DNA of 7,130 nucleotides. Origin: Alphaproteobacteria bacterium. GTDB lineage: Bacteria; Pseudomonadota; Alphaproteobacteria; Rhizobiales; Xanthobacteraceae. Shown piece by piece: positions 1 through 4,926 of the stretch. Where the stretch lies: assembly GCA_005884745.1 (NCBI GenBank), contig VAZU01000116.1, positions 1 through 7,130 of the forward strand. The letters are read 5' to 3'. The notes under the pieces are model-generated. The model did no database searches. It worked only from the letters and a program-made list of their open reading frames with translations, and was not told where the DNA came from. Every line of letters begins with the position of its first letter. Position 1 is the first letter of the stretch. Both the position numbers and the translations under genes were made by a program.

Positions 1-419
1 CCTGGGATCTACGGCTGGCCATGAACCTGACCTCGGCCCCGTTTCTCCGCGGCGTCGACGAATTGCGCGCGGCCGGCCTGACGCCTGCGCCGTGCCGGCT
101 GGTGCGCCCGCCGCGCGTCGCCGAGGCCCCCTGCGCGATGGAATGCCGGGTGCTGCAGACAGTGTCGCTCAAGGACATCGCCGGCGATTCCATCGACCGT
201 CACGTCGTATTCGGCCAAGTGGTCGGCGTGCATATCGATGATCGCTTCATCGCCGGCGGCCGGCTCGATACCGCGGCCATGAGGCCGGTCGCCCGCTGCG
301 GCTATGACGAATATGCCGTCGTCGATGCAGTCTTCCGCATGGCTCGGCCCAGCGTGCCCGAGGCCGCCCTCCCGCCGCGGCTCGCCGAACCCGCAGGACG
401 ACAGCCGCGACGGCCGTGA
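1..419 (+). CDS. Flavin reductase-family protein, C-terminal part (5' end outside window)
   Basis: The frame is open from the left edge (first full codon at 3) to a TGA at 417-419, so the gene begins before the window. The ATG at 21 is probably internal, because the preceding codons (WDLRLA) read as normal protein. The visible part resembles the C-terminal half of the DIM6/NTAB flavin reductase-like family (FMN-binding split barrel). Signs are 'GLTPAPCRLVRPPRVAEAP', the core strand 'MECRVLQTVSL', the barrel strand 'HVVFGQVVGVHIDD', then 'GRLDTAAMRPVARCGYDEYAVVD' and 'FRMARP'. Proteins of this family bind FMN and act as NAD(P)H:flavin oxidoreductases or related FMN proteins in the cytoplasm; the substrate here cannot be told. 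The last 15 or so residues (rich in P, R and A) look like a non-conserved tail. Family assignment is by recall of the conserved C-terminal pattern. Confidence 0.82.
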   Translation, partial: WDLRLAMNLTSAPFLRGVDELRAAGLTPAPCRLVRPPRVAEAPCAMECRVLQTVSLKDIAGDSIDRHVVFGQVVGVHIDDRFIAGGRLDTAAMRPVARCGYDEYAVVDAVFRMARPSVPEAALPPRLAEPAGRQPRRP

Positions 420-505
420 TCGCCGGCGCCGCCGGGAACGTTGACCGGCCACCGACGTTGTCTTTATGCGAGTCGAGTCGGTGAAATGGCCGCAGCCGAT
501 GGCGA

Positions 506-535
506 TTGTCATCGTCGTGTCACTGCGTGTAGTTT
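506..535 (+). promoter_or_regulatory. Possible sigma-70-type promoter upstream of the hairpin and phospholipase gene
   Basis: TTGTCA at 506-511 resembles a -35 box. It is followed after 18 bases by TAGTTT at 530-535, a poor -10 box. A second candidate lies upstream: TTGACC at 441-446 with TTATGC at 464-469. Either would start a leader that includes the 551-595 hairpin before the phospholipase gene at 625. Spacing is acceptable, but the -10 matches are weak, so this is only a candidate. Confidence 0.22.
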
Positions 536-550
536 ATGTGCGAACTTCAC

Positions 551-595
551 CATGAAAGCCCGTCGCGCTTGTCATCGAAGCGCGCGGGCTTCATG
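551..595 (+). repeat. Strong imperfect inverted repeat (hairpin), possible terminator or leader structure
   Basis: The left arm at 551-570 and right arm at 578-595 pair over 18 base pairs, with two single-base bulges in the left arm (one extra A near 556, one extra T near 563) and a 7-base loop (571-577). The core AGCCCG...CGGGCT resembles intrinsic terminators of high-GC alphaproteobacteria. What follows is CATGATT and not a clean U tract, so termination would be weak. The hairpin ends 29 bases before the phospholipase start and 13 bases before the AAAGG-type ribosome site. It could end transcription from the flavin reductase gene or act as a leader structure. An in-frame ATG-to-TGA stretch (552-596, peptide MKARRACHRSARAS) coincides with the hairpin. 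Confidence 0.6.
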
Positions 596-624
596 ATTCC
601 GGCGCTTGAGAAAGGTCGGCTGCC

Positions 625-1629
625 TTGCTGGATTTTCTGACCGGGCGAAAGAACGGGGACCGGGCCGCCGCCGCGGACCAGGATGCCGCGCCGCCGCCGC
701 GGCCGACGATCGGCTTGGCGCTCGGCGGCGGGGCGGCGCGCGGCTTCGCTCACATCGGGGTGATCCGCACCCTGGTCAGCAAAGGGCTGGCGCCGGATGT
801 CATTGCCGGGACCTCGATCGGGGCCGTCGCCGGCGGCTGCTATGCGGCCAGCCATCTCGACGCGTTCGAGCAATGGGGACGCAGCCTCACCGCCCGCAAT
901 ATCTTGAGCTATCTCGATATCAACTTGTCCGGCTCGGGGCTCATCTGGGGGCGCCGGTTGGCGGAGCGCCTCGACGCAACGCTGGGAAATCTCGCCATCG
1001 ACGATCTGCCGCTGCGCTTTGCGGCCATCGCCACCGAGATCGGCACCGGTCATGAGATCTGGCTGACCCGCGGCCGCCTGGTCGATGCCTTGCGGGCCTC
1101 CTATGCGCTGCCTGGCATTTTTTCCCCGGTGCGCATCGGCGGGCGCTGGCTGGTCGACGGCACCCTGGTCAATCCGGTGCCGGTCGCGGCGGCCCGGGCG
1201 CTCGGCGCGCGCCTGGTGATCGCCGTCAATCTCAACGCCGATCTGTTCGGGCGCGGGATGACGATCGCCAGCCACGGCTCGGATGCCGAAGACGAGCGCC
1301 TCGATGCGCAGACGCGGCAGCAGCGCGGCCTGGGCGGCCTGCGCGGCCTGTTCGGCGCCGAGCAGTTCCTCAAGCGTCAGCACTTCGGCCGGCCGGGACG
1401 TCCCGGAATCTCCACGGTGATGATCGAAGCCTTCAATGTCATGCAGGATCGGATCGCGCGCTCGCGGCTTGCCGGCGACCCTGCCGACGTGATGATCAAC
1501 CCGCAGCTCGGCCGCATCGGTCTGTTCGAATTTCACCGCGCCGAGGAAGCGATCGCGCTCGGTGCGGAGGCCGCCGAACGCGCGCTCGAACCGCTCGTCA
1601 AGGCCATCGCCGCGCTCGCGTCGGCCTGA
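625..1629 (+). CDS. Patatin-like phospholipase family protein (RssA/NTE-like)
   Basis: A predicted serine acyl hydrolase of 334 residues, using a Ser-Asp dyad on lipid ester bonds; the substrate is unknown. Patatin motifs appear in order: the oxyanion-hole glycine stretch GGGAARG (34-40), the nucleophile elbow GTSIG (62-66, Ser64) and the catalytic aspartate in 'LVDGTLVNPVPV' (Asp178). The last motif is usually DGG or DGA; here it is DGT. The 'RASYALPGIFSPVRI' block (157-171) is typical of bacterial patatins. The C-terminal part, 'MIEAFNVMQDRIARSRLAGDP' through 'EFHRAEEAI', is also characteristic of the RssA-like group. The start is TTG at 625, supported by GAGAAAGG at 608-615 with 9-base spacing, and by the protein beginning shortly before the patatin fold. 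No signal peptide is evident, so a cytoplasmic or peripheral membrane location is likely. It converges with the CBS gene, 44 bases away. Confidence 0.93.
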   Translation: MLDFLTGRKNGDRAAAADQDAAPPPRPTIGLALGGGAARGFAHIGVIRTLVSKGLAPDVIAGTSIGAVAGGCYAASHLDAFEQWGRSLTARNILSYLDINLSGSGLIWGRRLAERLDATLGNLAIDDLPLRFAAIATEIGTGHEIWLTRGRLVDALRASYALPGIFSPVRIGGRWLVDGTLVNPVPVAAARALGARLVIAVNLNADLFGRGMTIASHGSDAEDERLDAQTRQQRGLGGLRGLFGAEQFLKRQHFGRPGRPGISTVMIEAFNVMQDRIARSRLAGDPADVMINPQLGRIGLFEFHRAEEAIALGAEAAERALEPLVKAIAALASA

Positions 1630-1653
1630 GGCAATCGGTTCCGGTCGGATCCG

Positions 1654-1672
1654 CGCCCGCGAACCTCGGGCG
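1654..1672. terminator. Small hairpin between convergent genes, possible weak bidirectional terminator
   Basis: CGCCCG (1654-1659) pairs perfectly with CGGGCG (1667-1672) around a 7-base loop. It lies in the 44-base gap between the phospholipase stop and the CBS stop, where both transcripts would need to end. Neither side has a T tract, so this is weak evidence for intrinsic termination. Confidence 0.3.
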
Positions 1673-1673
1673 A

Positions 1674-2107
1674 TCACGCGGTCAGAATGTATTCCCGGAG
1701 CGCGTTCGATTCGTGCTCCATCTCGCCCAGCCGATGCTTCACCACGTCGCCGATCGAGACGAGACCGACAAGCTTGCCGCGTTCCACCACCGGCAGGTGG
1801 CGGAACTTGCCCTGGGTCATCCGCTCCATGAGCGCGGCTACCGTGTCGGATTCCGTGCAGGTCACGACCCTGCGCGTCATCACCTGTCCGACGGCTTCCT
1901 GCAGCGCGCCGGGCCCGCGCTGTGCGAGCGCGCGTACGATGTCACGTTCCGACAAGATGCCGGCCACCTGCTCGTCGGCGCCCGCGACCACCACAGGGCA
2001 CCGATGCGATGCTCGGCCAGGATGTTTACCGCAGCCGACAGCGTGACCGTCGGCTCGATCGTGATGACGTCGTTCCCTTTGCGGGACAAGATGGCTTTGA
2101 CCGTCAT
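1674..2107 (-). CDS. CBS-pair domain protein, reading frame broken by a one-base deletion
   Basis: The start is ATG at 2107-2105, chosen because GGGAGG (2119-2114) sits 6 bases upstream; the ATG at 2113 is too close to it. Translation begins MTVKAILSRKGNDVITIEPT and runs in frame to '...EHRIGAL' (residue 38, codon 1996-1994). There it breaks: the frame continues as WWSRAPTSR and stops at 1880, giving 75 residues. The expected continuation VVVAGADEQVAGILSERDIVRAL is in another frame, which runs to the TGA at 1676-1674. Restoring one base (reading CTG-GTG-GTG-GTC) rejoins both halves into 144 residues, a usual length for stand-alone CBS-pair proteins. The restored protein has CBS1 at about 8-64 and CBS2 at about 78-134 (FRHLPVV, GLVSIGDVVKHRL). 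Such proteins bind adenine nucleotides; the partner is unknown. The break lies in a short GTG repeat, so a real slippage mutation or a sequencing error are both possible. Confidence 0.88.
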
Positions 2108-2113
2108 GGGCAT

Positions 2114-2119
2114 CCTCCC
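2114..2119 (-). promoter_or_regulatory. Ribosome binding site deciding the CBS gene start
   Basis: GGGAGG on the minus strand lies 6 bases before the ATG at 2107. The in-frame ATG at 2113 directly abuts it and would have no spacing, so the downstream ATG is preferred. Confidence 0.7.
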
Positions 2120-2236
2120 AAAGTCGGACGGCCCATGTACCGAACGCGGGAGATCGTGCGTCGCCAAACGCGCGCCCTGCGAACCCGCGGCCGTTCGATA
2201 CCAGGCGCCTCGGCGTCATGATCGGACGCAAACGTG

Positions 2237-2258
2237 GCGGCGGCAAGCCCCCCGCCGC
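2237..2258 (-). terminator. Possible weak terminator hairpin after the rhomboid gene
   Basis: GCGGCGG-type arms at 2237-2243 and 2252-2258 pair over 7 base pairs around an 8-base loop, 10 bases beyond the rhomboid stop (2269) on the minus strand. Only ACGTTT follows on that strand, so the U tract is poor. The stem is pure GC, which is common by chance in this DNA. Confidence 0.3.
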
Positions 2259-2268
2259 GCAATACTGA

Positions 2269-3114
2269 TCAATTCTGGCCGGGGGTCGTTGCCGGGGCGG
2301 AAGGCTCGGATTGCGCTTCGCTGCCGCGGGTCGGCGCCGGTCCGATCGGATCGAACGCCGCAAACGCCAAAAGACCGGCAAGAAAACCACCCACATGCGC
2401 CTGCCAGGCGACCGGCTGCCCGCCGTCGAAAATCGGCAGCGATCCGATGCCGAACAGCAGGTTCAGCCCGAACCAGACCGCGAGAAATGCCAGGATGCGC
2501 GGATCGCGCAGCGCTGCCGGCAAGGGGGCGGCCGGCACCAGATGCGGAAGCCCGTCCCGCGCGCGCCACAGGTCGAGAGGACCGCCCGGTTGAAATACGA
2601 AACGGATCGCGGCGGCCATGAATCCGGAGATTGCCGCAGAAGCTCCGACCATCGGCGCCCGCTCCGCGGTGTGAGAGACGAGATGGGCGATCGCGCCGGC
2701 TGCCGCGGCCATCGCGAAGAAGCTCAGGAAGCGGACAGCGCCGAATCTGCGGGCAACCGGCGTTCCGAATGCCAGCAGCCAGATCGCATTCAGGCCGAGG
2801 TGCAGCCAGCTTCCATGCAAGAGCGCATAGGTCACGAACGTCCAGACGTCGGCCGCCATGCCGCCCGGATAAGCCTCGACGAGCGGCGTCGGATCATAGC
2901 GCGCGGGAATGAAGGCGAACCACGCAAGCACCGCGAGATCCGCGGATTCGGGAAGGATGAACTCGCGAATGGCGTGGATCGAAGCAAGCACCGCGACCGT
3001 TGCCGCGACCACGCGCGGTACATTGAACATCGGTTCAGAAGCTGATTTCAAAACCGGTGCTCGTTCTCTGCGCCCGCCGCTGAGATAGGCCGCAAGCTGC
3101 CGCCCGGCAAGCAT
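2269..3114 (-). CDS. Rhomboid-family intramembrane serine protease
   Basis: Rhomboids cut transmembrane segments of other proteins inside the lipid bilayer. Over the 281-residue frame I see 'HGSWLHLGLNAIWLL' (100-114), which holds the HxxxN element (His105, Asn109) of TM2, then 'VGASAAISGF' (156-165) with the likely nucleophile Ser159, and 'WQAHVGGFLAG' (237-247) with the catalytic base His240. Hydrophobic stretches near 33-49, 60-70, 88-115, 126-145, 155-173, 207-224 and 238-254 fit a six- or seven-helix rhomboid. Residue 160 is Ala, where the classic GxSG motif has Gly. The C-terminal 25 or so residues are a polar, Pro/Ser-rich tail. The start is uncertain: ATG at 3114 has no clear ribosome site, and ATG at 3030 (MFNVPRVV) immediately before the first hydrophobic segment is a serious alternative. 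The CBS gene lies 161 bases downstream on the same strand, so co-transcription is possible. Confidence 0.9.
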   Translation of the reverse strand: MLAGRQLAAYLSGGRRERAPVLKSASEPMFNVPRVVAATVAVLASIHAIREFILPESADLAVLAWFAFIPARYDPTPLVEAYPGGMAADVWTFVTYALLHGSWLHLGLNAIWLLAFGTPVARRFGAVRFLSFFAMAAAAGAIAHLVSHTAERAPMVGASAAISGFMAAAIRFVFQPGGPLDLWRARDGLPHLVPAAPLPAALRDPRILAFLAVWFGLNLLFGIGSLPIFDGGQPVAWQAHVGGFLAGLLAFAAFDPIGPAPTRGSEAQSEPSAPATTPGQN

Positions 3115-3250
3115 CGCGGCGGCGATGGACCGGTAAAGCGCTCGGATTTTCCGCCTAGCTCGGCCGTCCGGTAACGCTAACCCGCAGTCGCACCAGCATC
3201 GCCCGGATGCACGCTGCGCCCGGCACGGCCCCTGCTCCTCGGGACCCGGA

Positions 3251-3260
3251 CAATCGATTG
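3251..3260. promoter_or_regulatory. Perfect 10-base palindrome in the divergent rhomboid/PAS gap
   Basis: CAATCGATTG lies within the 214-base gap between the divergent rhomboid and PAS_5 genes, 69 bases before the PAS_5 start. It could be an operator half, but a single 10-base palindrome is weak evidence. I could not find a convincing -35/-10 pair on either strand in this gap. Confidence 0.15.
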
Positions 3261-3328
3261 CAGCGACGCGCTGTCCCGAACTGAGACAATCCGGTCGCTT
3301 CCGATCAAGAAGTGGGACACCGACGGCG

Positions 3329-3901
3329 ATGAAACACGCTTCGAGCCGGGAATTATTCGCTCATTGGCGCGATCGGCGTGGCGCGCGCATGGCACCCGAA
3401 CGCGCCGACATCGACCCCAGCGCAATCCGCAAAGCGCTCGGGGACGCTTTCCTGCTCGGCCGGGATGCCGATGCGGCCCCCGCGTTTCGTCTGGCCGGGA
3501 CGCGCGTCTGTGCGCTCTTCGGCCGCGAGCTCAAAGGCGAGACTTTCATCGGGCTTTGGGAGCAGCAGGACCGTGCCGCGGTTCGCGACCTTCTCGCCTT
3601 GGTCGCGGAAGAGATGGTGGGCGTGGTCGCCGGCGCCAGCGCTCGAACGCGCGAGGGGTTGCGAGCGGATCTTGAATTGCTGTTGCTGCCGTTGCGCCAT
3701 CGCGGCCGCGGACAATTGCGGATGATCGGTGCGCTCGCGCCATTCGAGCCGCCGTTCTGGATCGGTTCGGCTCGTGTCGAAGGCATGCAGCTTCGCGCCT
3801 GGCGACACCTGGGGCCGGCCGCCGAAACGAACGGGCTGCCCCGCCTCGTCCCGGCGTCGCGCCCGCACGGGTTCGTCGTCCTCGACGGCGGCGCGTCGTG
3901 A
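3329..3901 (+). CDS. PAS domain protein of the PAS_5 family
   Basis: The 190-residue product matches the pattern of the PAS_5 family (PF07310), small single-domain proteins common in Rhizobiales. The N-terminal signature is 'SRELFAHWRDRRGARMAPERADIDPSAIR' (6-34) and the PAS core includes 'FRLAGTRVCALFGRELKG' (53-70) and 'LELLLLPLRHRG'. PAS folds usually sense a ligand or mediate protein contacts. No output domain (kinase, GGDEF, DNA-binding) is attached, and I cannot tell what it senses. No signal peptide or membrane segment is evident, so it is probably cytoplasmic. The start is ATG at 3329; only a weak purine stretch (AAGAAGTGGGA, 3307-3317) lies upstream. Two hairpins follow the stop, and the PilZ gene begins about 100 bases downstream on the same strand. 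Confidence 0.82.
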   Translation: MKHASSRELFAHWRDRRGARMAPERADIDPSAIRKALGDAFLLGRDADAAPAFRLAGTRVCALFGRELKGETFIGLWEQQDRAAVRDLLALVAEEMVGVVAGASARTREGLRADLELLLLPLRHRGRGQLRMIGALAPFEPPFWIGSARVEGMQLRAWRHLGPAAETNGLPRLVPASRPHGFVVLDGGAS

Positions 3902-3908
3902 TCGCCCA

Positions 3909-3948
3909 GCTTGCTGATCGAGCAAGCGATTTGGCCGAGCTAACGGCC
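3909..3948 (+). terminator. Two tandem hairpins after the PAS gene, candidate terminator
   Basis: GCTTGCT (3909-3915) and AGCAAGC (3921-3927) pair perfectly over 7 base pairs with a 5-base loop, starting 8 bases after the PAS stop and followed by GATTT. Immediately after, GGCCG (3933-3937) and CGGCC (3944-3948) form a second stem with a 6-base loop, followed by CTTTAA. Neither has a full U tract, but their position right after the stop suggests attenuation or termination before the PilZ gene. Confidence 0.42.
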
Positions 3949-4001
3949 CTTTAACCACGTGCGCATAAGCTGTGCGGATCGGCGAACAAGGCGCCAGACC
4001 C

Positions 4002-4613
4002 GTGTTGCAGAAGCTTCTCGACGTCCTCCCACTCAACGACGAGCGACGCCGGTTTCAGCGCGTGCGCGTCAATCTGCTGGGTCGCTACATGCTCGCGGAT
4101 CGGCGGGAATTCCCCTGCCAAGTCGTGGACATGTCGCCCGGCGACATTGCGGTGGAGGCGCCGGTGACCGGCGAGCCGGGGCAGCGCGTGGTCGCCTATA
4201 TCGACCATCTCGGCCGGCTCGAAGGCGCGATCACCCGGGTGTCTCCCACCGGGTTCGCCATGTCGATTTCGGCAACCCCGCGCAAGCGCGACAAGCTCGC
4301 CGCCCAGCTCACCTGGCTTGCCAACCGGCACATCCTGGGCCTGCCGGCCGATCGCGAACATGAGCGCATCGTGCCCCGCAACCCGCGCTCGACCGTCACC
4401 ATGCCGAACGGTACCTCGGTCACGTGCCAGATCGTGGATGTGTCGCTTTCGGGCGCCGCGATCGCGAGCGACACGGCCCCGCCGATCGGTGCTTTGATCA
4501 CGCTCGGAAAGACGCCGGGACGCGTCGTGCGCCACGTCGAAGGCGGTTTTGCCATCGAGTTCACGCGACTCCAACACCCGGATTTCCTGGAAGAGAACAT
4601 CGCGAGCCCCTAA
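4002..4613 (+). CDS. Tandem PilZ-domain protein, predicted c-di-GMP binder
   Basis: PilZ domains bind cyclic-di-GMP through an RxxxR motif and a D/NxSxxG motif. Two copies are visible, numbering from the GTG at 4002 (203 residues). Domain 1 has the arginine-rich 'RRRFQRVRVNLLGRY' (15-29) and 'VDMSPGDIAV' (42-51), in which the final Gly of the motif is Asp48. Domain 2 has 'RIVPR' (122-126) and an intact 'DVSLSG' (146-151). Between them lies 'RKRDKLAAQLTWLANRHILGLP' (94-115). Domain 2 should therefore be the better ligand binder; this is inferred. No signal peptide or membrane segment is seen, so it is probably cytoplasmic. GTG at 4002 is chosen because it gives the N-terminus MLQKLLDVLPLNDERRR, as I recall for rhizobial relatives, and AAGG (3988-3991) is 10 bases upstream. 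GTG at 3972 is a longer alternative without a ribosome site. It lies between a PAS gene and a LapG-like protease gene. Confidence 0.88.
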   Translation: MLQKLLDVLPLNDERRRFQRVRVNLLGRYMLADRREFPCQVVDMSPGDIAVEAPVTGEPGQRVVAYIDHLGRLEGAITRVSPTGFAMSISATPRKRDKLAAQLTWLANRHILGLPADREHERIVPRNPRSTVTMPNGTSVTCQIVDVSLSGAAIASDTAPPIGALITLGKTPGRVVRHVEGGFAIEFTRLQHPDFLEENIASP

Positions 4614-4702
4614 AAATCCGCGGATCGCGCTTGGCGCGAGGGGCCGGCAAAACCTTCCCATCGTTCACGTCACATCGATACTGCGCGTGCTTAACGCCGG
4701 GT

Positions 4703-4733
4703 CGCGGTGCCCCGCGCGGGCCACGGCACCGCG
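4703..4733. repeat. Perfect 9-base-pair inverted repeat downstream of the PilZ gene
   Basis: CGCGGTGCC (4703-4711) pairs with GGCACCGCG (4725-4733) around a 13-base loop. The region 4711-4720 is itself a palindrome (CCCGCGCGGG), so two alternative folds compete. It is followed by TAGGCTTTC, a poor T tract. It may end the PilZ transcript 90 bases after the stop, or be a protein-binding site. Confidence 0.35.
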
Positions 4734-4740
4734 TAGGCTT

Positions 4741-4777
4741 TCATGGTGAATGCATGCCATGACAGGGTGTTGCATTC
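4741..4777. promoter_or_regulatory. Two overlapping dyads, candidate operator upstream of the protease gene
   Basis: TCATGG (4741-4746) and CCATGA (4757-4762) form a perfect 6-base-pair dyad with a 10-base spacer. Overlapping it, GAATGCA (4748-4754) and TGCATTC (4771-4777) form a perfect 7-base-pair dyad with a 16-base spacer. They sit at the upstream edge of the AT-rich stretch, which fits transcription-factor sites. The regulator is unknown. Confidence 0.3.
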
Positions 4778-4897
4778 GTTCAAATTTTATCTAGTGCCGT
4801 AAGCAAAAGATAAGTATTCCTGCCGACATAGCCTCACAAATTTAGGTAAAACTGTCGCATAGAACTTAGCGGCGATGCAAATGCTTTGTGCGAAAGA

Positions 4898-4922
4898 GGA
4901 CCCGTCCGGGAGGAAGGGGTCC
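4898..4922 (+). promoter_or_regulatory. Ribosome binding site of the protease gene, enclosed by an inverted repeat
   Basis: The purine stretch GGGAGGAAGGGG (4908-4919) precedes the ATG at 4927 and decides that start over the upstream GTG at 4888. The arms GGACCC (4898-4903) and GGGTCC (4917-4922) pair perfectly over 6 base pairs with a 13-base loop that holds most of the Shine-Dalgarno sequence. The 3' arm uses part of the G run next to the start, so folding could reduce initiation. Regulation by this hairpin is an inference. Confidence 0.45.
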
Positions 4923-4926
4923 ACGA

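Larger units (their letters stand above)
4614..4926. other. 313-base gap before the protease gene, with hairpin, nested dyads and an AT-rich stretch
   Basis: No gene is supported here. The first half is GC-rich. A 6-base-pair hairpin (4625-4639) follows the PilZ stop, and a 9-base-pair perfect hairpin lies at 4703-4733. Two overlapping dyads lie at 4741-4777. From 4781 to 4870 the sequence becomes markedly AT-rich (about 38% GC by hand count, against clearly GC-rich flanks), which suggests the promoter region of the protease gene. I could not settle on a -35/-10 pair. A hairpin around the protease ribosome site (4898-4922) closes the gap. Confidence 0.5.

Noticed and set aside
9..512. Minus-strand open frame opposite the flavin reductase fragment
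   Set aside because: The plus-strand frame has continuous flavin reductase-family patterns from the first codon; the antisense product is Arg/Gly-rich without motifs.
547..1677. A 376-codon minus-strand open frame opposite the phospholipase gene
   Set aside because: It is longer than the real gene, but the plus strand carries complete patatin motifs. The antisense product is rich in Arg, Gly, Ala and Asp without recognisable domains, a usual antisense effect in GC-rich codons.
1880..2167. Treating the 5' CBS frame as a complete small gene
   Set aside because: Its sequence after residue 38 is out-of-frame noise (WWSRAPTSR), while the true continuation is found in the neighbouring frame.
1713..3045. 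Long plus-strand open frames opposite the CBS and rhomboid genes
   Set aside because: Both minus-strand genes have family motifs. These frames are low-complexity Arg/Pro/Ala-rich shadows.
3951..3957. TTAACCA resembling a CtrA half-site upstream of the PilZ gene
   Set aside because: Only one half is present; the partner TTAA at the 7-base spacing is absent. A 7-base match alone is too weak to call.
3951..4661. Minus-strand open frame opposite the PilZ gene (236 codons)
   Set aside because: The plus strand encodes two PilZ domains with a good reading frame; the antisense frame lacks any recognisable motif.
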